Origin: Channallabes apus
Lineage: Eukaryota > Chordata > Actinopteri > Siluriformes > Clariidae
Assembly: GCA_030522415.1 (NCBI GenBank)
Contig: CM060127.1
Location: 3,079,422-3,143,421, forward strand
Reading direction: 5' to 3'
DNA: 64,000 nucleotides
Of the stretch, positions 1 through 11,372 are shown in pieces (positions within the stretch are counted from its first letter, which is position 1; each line of letters begins with the position of its first letter). The translations under genes and the position numbers were made by a program. The notes beneath the pieces are model-generated. The model was given only the letters and a program-made list of their open reading frames with translations, ran no database searches and had not been told where the DNA came from.

Positions 1-832
1 CACAGTACAAATTATATATATAATTTTTTTCTTTGATGTGTATACTGAACAGAAAACTACTGAAACATGCTATTTATTAAACTATACTCCATCAGCCTTC
101 ACATATTACATGTTCTGCTCCCATGTGTGTTTGCGCTGACCATCAGTAGTATTTGGAAATATGGCCCTAATAATACACGCAAGGCTTCTGTAAAATGATT
201 AGGTATTTTTATAGCAATGACAAACTGACAGGAAGCCAAAGATCTAATGATTAAATATGTTTCGGAACCTTAAAAGAAACGCACCACTGTTTCACACAAC
301 AATACAAAAGTCTATTGTTTACGTATTTACAAAATCATTACAGCTCTTTTTGCTATTGTTAAATACAGTTAATTCACTGATCCTCTGGTGGAAAAAAACT
401 AAATCACTCATAGATGAAATAAAGGTGGTTGGTTTTCACACCTAAACATGACGATACTGTGCGTTATAAACATGTCTTTACGTATTGCGAGATCACATTT
501 TCATCCTCACGTAGTCTACAACATCCTCACGAGTTAGTTTGTAATATCTTCCACACTACTTTTCTTTCATTGCTTCGTGGAGAGATCACTATATGTGTCA
601 TTAATTCCTGCGTTCATACTGTGTACTCGGGTACCGGGTTCTCTGATCAGCCAGAACATTAATCTGCATACTGTCATGTTGGTCCACCTCGTACCTGTAA
701 CACTGTCCTGACCTGTCTACCTGGGTCAATGTCTCAGACTCATCGTCATGTCTCTCAAACTGTTCCTGTACAGGGATTGTCAGGGCGTAGTATCCGGCTA
801 AAATCAGGGAACACTGTCTCCATGAAGGTCCC
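1..832. other. Non-coding, no recognised feature
   Basis: AT-rich sequence. The short open frames here show no recognisable domain and no splice-supported structure. Confidence 0.6.
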
Positions 833-835
833 TAA

Positions 836-1440
836 TGCCTCTTTTCCACTGCATAGTGCGGCACAGCACGGGTCAGTACAGCTCACATCGGTTCAGCTCA
901 GTTCGGCGGGGTTTGCGCTTCCACTGCAGTGTAGTACCGCTTTAGAGTGGGCGGGATTATTCACGTGTCGTTATAGTCGCGGCGCCTCTACTGCCATGAC
1001 ATCATCGTAAACGCGCCACAAACAAACACACAACAATGGAACATATCGACGGCATGGTGTTCTTCATTCTCGACATGTGGATGTTTTTAACAGCGAGACG
1101 AAGGAGTTTGTTGCAAAAGAGGCTGATGGCAGCCAAAGAAAATTTTTGGTTAATACAAAAAGGTGTGTGCGATCCTTCTCTGGCTGTTTCTAAATATAGC
1201 GGTTCTGTTGTGTCTCGTGGCGCAAGTTCGGTTACGCAGTAATGACGATTTTCTCCAGCCAATCAGCGACCAGCAGAGTTTACACGTCACGTTTTGGTAA
1301 CGGTTCGGCGCGCTTGGAACCTCGGCTGAGGTGGTACTAAAAAAAGGACCAGGTACCAGGTACTGTTCCCAGTGGAAAACCCCCCAAAAGTGAGCTGAAC
1401 TGAACCGTGTCGTGCCGTACTATGCAGTGGAAAAGCGCCA
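836..1440 (+). mobile_element. PIF/Harbinger-type MITE, copy 1
   Basis: Non-autonomous DNA transposon of 605 bp. It starts TGCCTCTTTTCCACTGCATA and ends with an imperfect inverted copy (TGGCGCTTTTCCACTGCATA on the other strand). It is flanked by TAA at 833-835 and 1441-1443, matching the 3-bp TWA target duplication of PIF/Harbinger. A second copy lies inverted at 16296-16878. The inner 68-codon frame at 1036-1242 is shared in part with copy 2 and resembles no transposase I recognise. Superfamily assignment is inferred from the target duplication and inverted ends. Confidence 0.8.
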
Positions 1441-2160
1441 TAACAGTGTTTATGCAGGTGAAACATGTCAGAGTAGCATCCACATGAAAGGCAGGATCTG
1501 AAGTTTCCCAGCAGAAAATCACACCGCCTCCACTGGCTTCATCCTTCTTTTCTCCAGTGTTCCCGAATCCGCCTCCAACTTGTGCTACAGGAGCGCTGCC
1601 GTGGGATCAGACCAGAAGGACTAGCCTTCACTCCCCACACACATCTCTGTCCCCTGGTAGCCTGCGCCCCCTGTCACTGGTTCACCGCTGGTCCGGTTGT
1701 CCTTCCTTCAAGCACTTTCCCGGGAACACCTTACAAAAAAACTCTTGAAGACCTGCTGTTTTGCAGACGCTCCGACTCATTCGTCTAGACATTCAAGTCT
1801 GGCCCTTATTATAGTCACTCAGATCCTCATGCTCACACACTTTTCTTGCTTCCGAAACGTTGACTTTGAGAACTGACTGTTCACCTGCTGCCACCCCCTG
1901 ATGGTGTTAATAAAGGGCGATAATGTTATGCTAATCACTGTATTCATTAATAATAAAACACAGACTATGTGAGTGTAAGAGTAAAGAGTTGAGAATGGAG
2001 TTATGGCTTGTTGTTGGATTGTCAGGCACAGCAGCAGGAAAGTAACTTAACTCAAAATTATAGGAAATGATGAAGCTTGGAACAAATTTTCAACGTCCTC
2101 CTACTTTTCTATAACATGGACTTCTGTGATCTGAAAACAAACATAGCCAACAAACACAAC
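1441..2160. other. Non-coding, no recognised feature
   Basis: No domain-bearing frame. The stretch is ordinary intergenic sequence between the MITE and the minisatellite. Confidence 0.5.
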
Positions 2161-2590
2161 CCAGACTGTAATGCTTTCTACATAAATAACAGTAACAGTA
2201 ACGCTACATCAATAGCATTAACCTTAACAGGAACCCTACATCATTAACAGTAGCGCTAGATCAATAACTGTAGCAGTAATGCTACATCAGTAACATTACT
2301 GACTCAGTAGCAGTAGCGCTACATTAGTAACACTACAACAGTAACAGGAACAGGAACACTACAACAGTAACACTACAACAGTAACACTGTAACAGTACAA
2401 CAGTAACACTACAGCAGTAACACTACAGCAGTAACAGTACAACAGTAACAGTAACACTACAACAGTAACAGTAACAGTAACACAGTAACAGTAACACTAC
2501 AGCAGTAACACTACAACAGTAACAGTAACAGTAACACTGTAACAGTAACACTACAACAGTAACAGTAACAGTAACACTACAACAGTCAGG
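2161..2590 (+). repeat. AACAGT/ACTACAACAGTAAC minisatellite
   Basis: Degenerate tandem repeat built from the words CAGTAACACTACAACAGTAA and AACAGTAACAGT. It becomes more regular towards its right end. Confidence 0.85.
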
Positions 2591-2668
2591 ACGAGGCCAC
2601 TTCCTGGTTCACGACAGGCTTTGATGAATAACACACTCTCGCTACGCGCAGTAAGAGGCAAACCCTAG

Positions 2669-2695
2669 ACACACACACACACACACACACACACA
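2669..2695 (+). repeat. (AC)n microsatellite
   Basis: Uninterrupted AC dinucleotide run of about 13 copies. Confidence 0.9.
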
Positions 2696-3092
2696 GAGAC
2701 CTACCCTGCAGGGTGGCTGTGAGGGAGCTCGGGCAGTTCTGGGGTAATTATCCGGGACTCCAGCTCACATCTCCTTCCTCACCCGCGGAACGTCTCGCGC
2801 TTCATGTGAACTGAACACGAAACACGGGAGGGACCGTGCGGAGGGGCCAATACTTCTGCCACGGTTGTCTGATGTCTATATCATTTACACGGAGAGCGAT
2901 GGCAGTTACTTGGATATCAGCTCAGAGAGGGCCGGCCCCTGTAGCCTGTCCTGTTCTTCAAAATAAAAGTCATGGTGGCCGCTTCAGACTCCGTCCAATT
3001 CCATCCAGCAGGGGGCACTCGACCCTGTAGACAGGATAAAGCGGTATAGACAGTGAGAGAGTGACAGATGTTTTTCATGTTACATGTTACAC

Positions 3093-3117
3093 GATGATGA
3101 TGATGATGATGATGATG
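3093..3117 (+). repeat. (GAT)n microsatellite
   Basis: About eight GAT units. Nothing coding was seen from 2700 to 3146. Confidence 0.9.
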
Positions 3118-3146
3118 CAGCACCTCATGCGTTCGATACACTCGTC

Positions 3147-3597
3147 CGCTCTTTATTCATGTTGTTATTAGGATATATGGTTTGTCTAGACAATATACAG
3201 TTAACTTCTCTCCAAACAACTACAACTGCAAACAAATAGCAAACTTTATTACTAACATATATATAAACTATAACATGATGTTTAATTACTTAAAAAACTA
3301 TTAAAGGAGCAATACGTTAGGTACAAGCCAGGCTCCAGAGGTTAGCCTTTAGTCTTTTAGATGAAACACCTACACGCGGCTGCTAACAATCTCAGCCTTC
3401 AGCAGTGTTCCAGAGTTTCTGAGCTACATGAGAAGAAAAACATGACGTGATGACGGGCGATGAACAAGGGGCTGGGTTTACAGCTCCAGCCCTGAATATG
3501 GCAGAATCCCTGAGCAGGAACATCTGCAAACATCTGAGACATTCTGGTTATCGTCCAGTAGAGGGAACTAACAGTGTGGCTGAAACAGACTAGTATG
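3147..3597 (+). repeat. Duplicated non-coding block, copy A
   Basis: Shares long stretches with 5226-5552, including CTCTTTATTC near the left end, TACAAGCCAGGCTCCAGAGG in the middle and GTCCAGTAGAGGGAACTAAC at the right. Copy A holds additional sequence missing from copy B. It is either a local duplication or two copies of an unnamed interspersed repeat; no coding frame spans it. Confidence 0.7.
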
Positions 3598-3806
3598 GTG
3601 ACACTTCCTATGACTCACTACCAGCTGTCTGTAAAACTTCCTCCATCATCTGTCTCCTTCACTTCTGATGTCGTAACAGACATAAAACATATTTACTTTT
3701 CACGCTGGAAACACAGCATACAATTTTTCTATTATTTTTAAGCAATTTAGTAAAAAAAAACAGAAAACAATTTATAGGCATTTATCACCTAGTACAAATA
3801 ACCATT

Positions 3807-3812
<6 letters not shown>

Positions 3813-3889
<77 letters not shown>
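3813..3889 (+). repeat. (CA)n microsatellite
   Basis: About 38 uninterrupted CA units. Confidence 0.95.
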
Positions 3890-3890
<1 letters not shown>

Positions 3891-3959
3891 TTGTCCGTGC
3901 CTCACAACTGTACAGATTGATTTACTGTATTTAATAGCCAACATTATTTAATGTAGCTG

Positions 3960-4195
3960 GTAAGCTGCTCGTGCCAATCCATCACAAAGCACAAACATAT
4001 ACACTCACATGCTGAATCACACACTACTAGTTTGGGAATATCAGTTAACCAAATCTGCATGTCTTTGGACTGTGTGAGGAAACCAAAGTAACCGGAGGAA
4101 ACCTACCATGCATGGGGAGAACATGCAACTCCATGCACACAGACCGTGAGGTGGAAATTGAACCTGGACCCTGGAGGTGCAAACCACCCATAATA
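3960..4195 (-). mobile_element. Diverged tRNA-head SINE fragment (family 1)
   Basis: Matches the right part of the SINE at 4264-4637 with many differences, for example CTGCATGTCTTTGGACTGTG and GGGGAGAACATGCAACTCCA. It is an older partial copy in the same orientation. Confidence 0.7.
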
Positions 4196-4221
4196 TGATG
4201 TGATGTGACGTGGTGTGATGT

Positions 4222-4266
4222 GATATAATATAATATAATATAATATAATATAATATAATATAATAT
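4222..4266 (+). repeat. (ATATA)n-type microsatellite
   Basis: Repeated TATAA pentamer. The same pentamer resumes at about 4648 on the other side of the SINE, so the SINE inserted into this tract. Confidence 0.85.
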
Positions 4267-4637
4267 TCATTCATTCATTTTCTATACCGCTTAATCCTGT
4301 GTTCAGGGTCGCGGGGGACCTGGAGCCTATCCCAGGAGACTTCGGGCACTAGGTGGGGTACACCCTGGACAGGGTGCCAATCCATCACAGGGCACACACA
4401 TACACACACTCACACACCCAATCACACACTACAGGCAATTTAGGAACGCCAATTAGCCTAACCTGCATGTCTTTGGACTGTGGGAGGAAACCGGAGTACC
4501 CGGAGGAAACCCACCAAGCACGGGGAGAACATGCAAACTCCATGCACACAGAGATGGGAATCGAGCCTGGCCGGGGAATCGAACCCGGACCCTGGAGGTG
4601 CAAGGCGACAGTGCTAACCACTACACCACCGCGCCGC
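4264..4637 (-). mobile_element. tRNA-derived SINE (family 1), near full length
   Basis: Read on the minus strand it begins GCGGCGCGGTGGTGTAGTGG (A-box-like) and has a B-box-like GGTTCGATTCCC. A body with TCCTCCCACAGTCCAAAGAC and a tail with CCTGGGATAGGCTCCAGGTC follow, ending in (GAAT)n. A tRNA head, an L2-like tail and a short simple-repeat end are the SINE hallmarks. Copies of this family recur at 10430, 20778, 25143, 31930, 36361 and 37255. Confidence 0.85.
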
Positions 4638-4864
4638 TTGCATAATGTAATATAATATAATATAATATAATATAATCATACATGTATTTCATGTTACATT
4701 TTCTGCATATACATGGTGGTATAATCTGTATTATACAGGACAATATGATAAGGATAAATTGATGATGAGGGATCTCATGTGCTTGTTACTCTTAAGGAGA
4801 GCACAACCTGCTGTTCCAGGTGTTTAAGTGAATCAGATGAGGATCAAATTTCTCTAATGCAGTA

Positions 4865-5057
4865 CATTTAGGCATTTGGCAGACGCTCTTATCCAGAACG
4901 ACTTACAATTGTTTTTTTTTTATGTCATTACACATGTGAGCAGTTGAGGGATAAGGGCCTTGCTCAAGGGCCCAACGGTAGCAACTTGTTGGTTGTTTGA
5001 ACCTGGGATCTTCTGAACCGTAGTCCACTGCCTTAACCACTGAGCTACGCCTGGCCC
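4865..5057 (-). mobile_element. tRNA-derived SINE (family 2)
   Basis: Minus-strand reading starts GGCCAGGCGTAGCTCAGTGG (A-box-like). A B-box-like region follows, and the tail is AGAGCGTCTGCCAAATGCCT. It is flanked by CAGTA at 4860-4864 and 5058-5062, a target-site duplication. Other copies lie at 13312, 24556 and 35037, all in the same orientation. Confidence 0.85.
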
Positions 5058-5225
5058 CAGTAAACTCGGTGTGTGTGCTCCACCGTCTGGACTTGGCTCT
5101 GCAGCGAGGACACTTTTAGTTGAGATATAAACATTAGATCTCTGTGTGTTATTGTCTTCAGCCGTGTGTGGTACAGTGATCTTTAAAACCTTCTCTCTTC
5201 AATTCCGTAACTCCATTGGGGATGT

Positions 5226-5552
5226 GACCGCTCTTTATTCACGTCGTTATTAGGAGATATGGTTTTTCTCATCATATAGACAATAACCTCTAACTTGTTT
5301 TTTTTTATTACATTTTTAAAAAATGTTAAAGGTCCAATAAGCTAGGTACAAGCCAGGCTCCAGAGGTTAGCTTTTAGCCAGAATCAATGATTAAATACCT
5401 ACACGCTGCTAATGTTCGATACACAAGGAGTTGGGTTTCTAGCTCCAGCCCTGAGTATGGCAGAATCTCAGAGCAGGGACATCAGCAAACATCTGACACC
5501 TTCTGGTTATTGTCCAGTAGAGGGAACTAACAGTGTAACTGAAACAGACTGT
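5226..5552 (+). repeat. Duplicated non-coding block, copy B
   Basis: Partner of 3147-3597, with the same order of conserved words but shorter and diverged. See copy A. Confidence 0.7.
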
Positions 5553-5697
5553 ACACACATACTGTACCTGCAAGAGGGTATTAGACTTTAGTCTTTTATC
5601 AAGAGGATCAGCCTGAACTCAGTTCATCCTTGAGTTTTCTGACACTTTTAGATGGTGTTTTAATATGAATATAATACATCTCCCATGCTCAACTTTC

Positions 5698-5698
5698 C

Positions 5699-5734
<36 letters not shown>
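5698..5734 (+). repeat. (GTCT)n microsatellite
   Basis: About nine uninterrupted GTCT units. Confidence 0.95.
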
Positions 5735-6095
5735 ACTCTCTGATCCTCAGGCTTCTCCCTCATTCCTCAAACGCAGCATACATCAGGTTTCACAAGGCTT
5801 TGTTGTTATTAACTGGTTTGTTAGGCCAGTCTCAATGATTAGTAACTGAAATATTTCCACATGAGCGAGGTTAAAGTTCTGTAATTCAACCTCAAGCTGC
5901 ATCAAGGCTGTAATAAATTCTCTTGACAAACACACCAACAGCTTCTTCTAACTTACTGCTCGGAACTTTCTAAACAAAGCAGAGTCAGTAACAGGAAGTG
6001 TGAGATGAAACGTTTATACACTTCTCACTTCTAGACCACAGAAGTTGCTCTGAACTGAGCTGTGTGCTTGTAGCACTGCTGTTTTAGTTTTATTT

Positions 6096-6690
6096 AATTC
6101 AATTTTATTTACATAGAGCTTTTAACTATGGTCATTGTCGCAAAGCAATTTTACAGAATCAAAAGAAAATGGAAATGTGTATGAAATGTGCGGGAAAATA
6201 TTTATGAATTATCAGATCGTCCCTCCATGGCGTGACCAGGAAAAAACTCCCTGAGATGGTAATAGGAAGAAACCTTGAGGGGGAACAAGACTCAACAGGG
6301 AACCCATCCGCATCTGGGTGATAACGGATAGCAGGGATTGATCTGCACTCATACTGTGTGTTAGGAGGCTGTAAGTTCAGTATAACAGGAGAACAGGAGA
6401 AGTTCATATGGAGTCCAGTTTGTTATTGGAGGCTCAGGTAGACTGTAGGAAACTCCAGTTCTGAACTATCGAGCGACTGCAGTCACACGTCCTCAGAGAA
6501 ACAGCTGTCAGCATCAGCTGAGGCCAGGACCGTCGTCATGGTGAAGTGGAACCGACCCCAGTCACCACACGCATCCCAAACAGACCACATGGGGCGTCCA
6601 TGTGACACGATCTCCAACCGGAAGAGGGACGAGTCAGACAGGTCCAGAGGTCAGAGGGGGTCTAGATCACTGGCAGCGCAGGAGAGACAT
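6096..6690 (-). mobile_element. L2-type LINE 3' UTR fragment
   Basis: Antisense copy of the 3' end seen in the LINE at 40833-45305. It carries TTCAATTTTATTTACATAGA at its edge, then GGAAGAAACCTTGAGG and GGGAACCCATCCGCATCTGG. It is a 5'-truncated insertion with no coding part left. Confidence 0.75.
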
Positions 6691-6698
6691 GTGTAGCT

Positions 6699-6705
<7 letters not shown>

Positions 6706-6729
<24 letters not shown>

Positions 6730-6730
6730 T
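6706..6730 (+). repeat. (GA)n microsatellite
   Basis: Uninterrupted GA run of about 12 units. Confidence 0.9.
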
Positions 6731-7205
6731 TAGGTATACAGTCACACAATGTATAATGTCATTATCTTAGTGAACTTCTGACTGGTAATAACATAAACTG
6801 TTCAATAGCCTGAGGTCCTGCAGCACTGAGATGTCAATGAGTCTGAACGGGAAGTGAGAGTCCACGTCTCAGCACTGCAGAGGATGTTTCTCTTTCTGTT
6901 CACTTCTGCCTGTAACTTTAGCTGTTTTATCACATGGAACGTGATCGTGTTAGCGCTGACTAAGTTAGCGCTGCATAATAAAACTAAAATAACCAACACT
7001 CAGATCTACAGTACTTGTTTGGTTTTACAGATGTGAAAGTTTACAGATGTGGCAGCCTGCGTGTAAATTATAGAACACGCCTCCCACTGTACATCTGACC
7101 TTTGCACTCTGTGAATACAGGAAGTAGGCGTCTTTAACCGTAAGTCTACAGAAGGTCAGCAGTAAAACACTGGTGATAAACAATGTTAGCGTTCATCCAC
7201 CACAG

Positions 7206-7241
<36 letters not shown>

Positions 7242-8285
7242 GGTGTGATTTAATAAAGACTGTGTATGTGAAGGACGACATGGCCATTAAAATAACGACA
7301 TGATTATACAAGATAAATATTTATATATTTGAGAACTTAATTTCTTCAGACGTGAATGTAAATGTTTAATGTTTAAAGTAGCCTCAAACTACAGGGAGGT
7401 GAAACCTCACACCTACAGACGTGTCCTTTCATGTCCCGATCTTTGCTGTGATTTTATTTCATTACGCATCACATGAGAGATGAATGGGGTTTGTTCGAGT
7501 ACCTTTGTTTGAGTGTAAACCAGATGGTTTCCGTTTCTGTTCCACTGGAAGCTTAAACCAAAAGAAGGCCCGTGTTTGGAATCCTTTTGTGTTTGTGTTG
7601 AGTGTGTTGCCGTGGCAACTTGGCTGTGTTACGGACTTGTGTTAAACCAACCTGCCAAATCACATTATCCCAGTTAATGACAAAGACATCACATTAAAAG
7701 GGGACAATATTATTATATAAAAAATGTTTGTATCTACTTTAAATTCTTTTAAAATCAAAAGCTGAAGTATTCACACACACACACACACACTCATTAAGTT
7801 TATACAGGAGGTATGCAGTAACGTCTGCTGTAACAGATCCAAGCAGTGTTGCTCGGCTGCCGAGTTGTGATGAACATGTAACTTCTCTCCAGCACACCAG
7901 AGACCCGTTATGAAGCCGTACAAACACCCAGGCAGATCAACTCGCTCTCGAACACGAAACCTAAAACATTATTTCGTGCCTTCTGCTTAACTACTGCCCC
8001 TGATTTGAATTCAAGCTTTGCACGCTTCCCTCGAACCCTCTGCTACGTCATTAGCGGTGAGGAGGGGGTGATTGTCTTCAGCATAAAGAAGGTTTGCTTT
8101 ACCAGGGGCCCCCCAGTCCCTTCTGGTCCCCCTTCAGTCGAACTATGGCATGGACAAGAGCAGCGATGCAAAGCAGAGCTTTTGTTAGAAGTCACAGCTC
8201 AGTTTTTGGGTTGCCCAGCAGGATCAAGTCGGAATTCCTTTCTGCTCCGCACCAGGACTGTGTAGATTTCGACTAAATCACAAAC
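6731..8285. other. Intergenic, upstream of gene A
   Basis: No domain-bearing frame. It holds a (GT)n tract at 7209-7240. The last 300 bases before the start codon at 8286 should contain the promoter and 5' UTR of gene A, but I cannot point to a clear TATA box. Confidence 0.4.
7209..7240 (+). repeat. (GT)n microsatellite
   Basis: Uninterrupted run of 16 GT units. Confidence 0.9.
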
Positions 8286-8334
8286 ATGCTGCAGAACATC
8301 CTGAAATGCCTCGTTCTCGTCATCCTCCAAACAG
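8286..8334 (+). CDS. Gene A exon 1: signal peptide
   Basis: Encodes MLQNILKCLVLVILQT, a short hydrophobic leader, followed by donor GGTACGT. It is the only ATG just upstream of exon 2 that gives a leader in phase 1. Confidence 0.7.
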
Positions 8335-11045
8335 GTACGTTAACACACTCAGCACAATCCTGAAGAACTGAAGATATTCACAGGGCGAGGTTTAGTCTGT
8401 AATGATTTCAAGGTTTAAAAAACGTATGAACCGTGTCGTCTGAACATACAACGTGAGGAGCAATTAATCAAACAGAAGACATGTACAAGTGTACAATCTG
8501 GCAAATACTGCCAACGTAGCTTTATATAAATATATATAAACTAATGAATACACATATGCATAAATGTACATGTGAAATAAAATTAGATAACATAACATAA
8601 AGGTGATGTAAAGGAAGGGAAAGAAGAAAAACAAACAGTGGACTTTCCCCAAAGTCTGCGGGCGTGTTTCCTGAGTTAACAGCGTGAGAACGTTTGAGAA
8701 GTGATGAGTGAACGCTACATTGTTAACATGGTTATAAATCTGTTCCTCTGTGCCTCACAAGTCTCGCAGAATGTAAATGGAATCTGAAGAACGATCACAT
8801 GACCAGTGTGCTCTCTCTAGCACGGTGTGTTTAACCCTTTATCTGAAACAAATGGTGACCCAAAGCTTGATTACGTTATCAGACTCTGTACTGATGTGTA
8901 CACTGTCGTCTCTGCTCACCATTTCTATTCATTAGCACCTGATAAGTAACTTAATTATCACCTTAACCGGAAAGAGAAACTGTTTACCTGATGGCCATCA
9001 GCTGAGGATGGTACAAGGTGGACTATGTGGACAATGTATTTGGGAGAAAATGTCACTTCCGTCACATGATATGAGGAGATTCAGGTCTGAAGAGGTTAAG
9101 ATGATGATATCGGGGCAGGAGGGTGTAAGAGTGAGGCGAGTGAAGTGGTACAACAGCAGCATCGTCTTGTATGGAGGTTGATCTCTGTTTGCGTTGTTAG
9201 AGAACTGATGAGAAGAGATTTTCCTGACATGAAACATCTCTGCTAATAAATATTACATATGCTGTTTTGAAGTGTGTAAGTCTTGCAGATGTGTATGACA
9301 ATCTCGCTCTGCCCTTAGCCTCAGGTGATGAGTGCTCTCTTGAGATTTCCCCCTCGAGGGCAGTGGTGAGGTTCGGGGAAGCGGTGTCGGTCAGTTGCGT
9401 GGCATCGCGGCCTGTACGTGTGTTAGGATGGGAATCAGCCATCAGTGCTTCATACACTCAACGTGACCTCACAGTCCAGTGGCAGGTGGACAGCTTGATC
9501 GACTGGATCGAGGAGCCGATCTGCTATGGGGTTTTCTTCACTGCACCCAGACAGTGTGAAGAGAAGCTCAACCTTGTTCTATACAGTACGACAAAAGACA
9601 CCGAATGCATTCATGCTTAGATAATGTGATGTACTGTACTCTATAAAGATAAAGGTTGAAGGCGTGACCATATTATACTTTGGTTTGCCAGAAACTCCAG
9701 ACAGCATCTCCATCCGCTTGGTGAACCACACCGGAGCCATGGTGGAAGGAAGAGAGTACCAGCTGCAGTGTGAGGTACAGAATGTCGCCCCAGTCCAGTA
9801 TCTCACACTGCGCTGGTACCGAGGGCAGACTGAGGTGTACAATAACACTTTCTCCGAGCTGTCACCTGCCACCCCGGTCCAAGTGTCCTCTACCCTGCTG
9901 ATCACTCCGAGCAAGGCCGAGGATGGAGCTCCATACAGTTGTGAGGCAACACTGGAACTGGGACCGGAAGGACCTCAACCTCCTCCTCGTGTCCGATCAG
10001 AGCCGCTCAGTATTAATGTCCACTGTAAGTGCATCCAGACAATGTTGTCTCTAGTTCAGTCCCATTGTTTTTTTTGTTAAGATTTTCACCATGATTATTT
10101 TTTCTCAGATCCTCCTGACTCATTCAACCCGCAGCAGGAGGTCATGGAGCTTGAAGATGGAGATAAGATCACAATGAATTGTTCAGTAGAAGGAAATCCA
10201 TCACCTTCGTACAGCTGGAGCTCACCACATCTGCAGGACAGGGACGACAGTCAGCCACTGTTCACAGCTACTTCTTCGGGCACTTACACCTGTACTGCCT
10301 ACAATTTACTGGGTAAATCAAGCAAGGAGTTCATCATCAAGCTCAAGATCAAAGGTATGACTTAAACACATGGTGTGGAAAACAACAACAGAGTAGAACC
10401 TGAAATTCTTAACGAGACTGTCCATGAGGTCTCGTTGAGAGGTGGCACTGTCAGTCCAGTCTATGTTCTCCCTATGCTTGCTGGGTTCTCTCCAGATTCT
10501 CCAGTTCCATCTGTGCTATAGGCTGATTGGTGTTTCCAAATTGCTCACAGTGTATACACAATTGGGTGTGTTGCCACCCTTTCCAGGATGTACCCCGCCT
10601 TGTGCCCTAGGTTCCCTGGAACAGGCTCCCTCCAGACCCCCTCAACCCTACACAGGATCAGTGGTATAGATAATACATGATGGATGTACAGAAACGGACT
10701 GCGGTTATCTTCATGAAGCATTAAAAAACATGTTTTAAAATTGTACATACTGTTTCTCTGAATTATAAGATACATGCAAAGTCACTAAATGCACTAAAAG
10801 TCAAAGCTTCTTTTTTTGTTACATTGACCTATTGTGTTAATTGTACAGAAGCAGGAACTCTTGAGACAATCTGAAAATAACTAGATGCTATGTGTATGGT
10901 GATGTGTATGATGTGTATAATGTCAATGTTATATATCGTGCAGGTAGAAAACAGTAACACTAATACACCAAGCATCTCAGTAGCTGTCTGTACCTAAATA
11001 ATTACATTAATATTCATGTGCTTATCCTTTTTTGCAGGTGTTTAG
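8286..11045 (+). CDS. Gene A: ICAM-like protein with three Ig-like domains, no membrane segment
   Basis: Five-exon model 8286-8334, 9325-9585, 9692-10024, 10109-10354, 11038-11045. All junctions are GT-AG and all introns are phase 1, as is usual for Ig-domain genes. The spliced frame is open throughout and gives 298 residues: a signal peptide, three Ig-like domains, then a stop two codons after the last domain. Domain 2 has the teleost ICAM-like signature NVAPVQYLTLRWYRG and YSCEATLELGPEGPQPP. ICAM proteins are cell-surface ligands for leukocyte integrins; that role here is by family only. Unlike gene B, no transmembrane exon follows, so the product would be secreted, unless a distal exon is used or the gene is decaying. 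An alternative last acceptor at 11212 adds a short basic peptide ending at about 11312, also without a membrane segment. Confidence 0.75.
9325..9585 (+). CDS. Gene A exon 2: Ig-like domain 1
   Basis: 87 codons opening GDECSLEISPSRAVVRFGE, with VSVSCVASRP (first cysteine) and EEPICYGVFF and PRQCEEKLNL (later cysteines). Four cysteines suit an ICAM-type first domain. Acceptor TAGCCTCAG; donor at ATACA/GTACGA. The acidic residue that some ICAMs use for integrin contact cannot be assigned from sequence alone. Confidence 0.75.
9692..10024 (+). CDS. Gene A exon 3: Ig-like domain 2
   Basis: 111 codons. It begins KTPDSISIRLVNHTG and contains YQLQCEVQNVAPVQYLTLRW and the C-terminal cysteine motif APYSCEATLELG. 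N-glycosylation sequons NHT and NNT are present. It aligns by eye over its whole length with gene B exon 18191-18520, which establishes the paralogy. Confidence 0.85.
10109..10354 (+). CDS. Gene A exon 4: Ig-like domain 3
   Basis: 82 codons. It is an I-set-like domain with KITMNCSVEGNPSPSYSW and the classic SSGTYTCTAYNLLGKSS. Acceptor TTTCTCAG, donor AAAG/GTATGA. Reading through the donor also ends quickly, after Met-Thr, so both outcomes give a protein that ends just beyond this domain. Confidence 0.85.
10430..10690 (+). mobile_element. Diverged SINE (family 1) in a gene A intron
   Basis: Weak sense-orientation match to the SINE family: TGCTTGCTGGGTTCTCTCCA, GGCTGATTGGTGTTTCCAAA, TTTCCAGGATGTACCCCGCC and a tail ending at about CAGTGGTATAGATAATA. 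It is an old copy. Confidence 0.65.
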
Positions 11046-11366
11046 TTTCACGTGTCCTCCTTATTTTTCCACTGGATGGACTTAAAGCTGGTGTGTACAT
11101 CATTCTCTTTATATCCATTAAAACATGACAGTTACAGTAATTAAATCATCAATAGTTAACCAGCACTGTACTCCCAGATGCCCCTGCTCTACTGACACTT
11201 TGCCCTTTCAGGTGTGAAGACCTCGCTAAGACGTCCAAGCGTCAGAGCCAGAGCCCTACAAAAAAAAATATATAATTCCCTGACCTATAAATCTTCCAAT
11301 TTTCCCCTGTAATGATCACATACATAAATATTTCTAACATTGTACATGATGTCAAAATTTTACTCG

Positions 11367-11372
11367 AATAAA
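11367..11372 (+). promoter_or_regulatory. Candidate poly(A) signal of gene A
   Basis: AATAAA about 320 bases past the gene A stop. It is the first canonical hexamer downstream in this strand that I noticed. Confidence 0.4.

Noticed and set aside
1036..1242. 68-codon frame in the Harbinger MITE
   Set aside because: No transposase or Myb motif, and the element is short and non-autonomous.
4353..4655. 100-codon frame rich in HTHSHTQ
   Set aside because: Lies entirely inside a SINE; equivalent frames appear in other copies.
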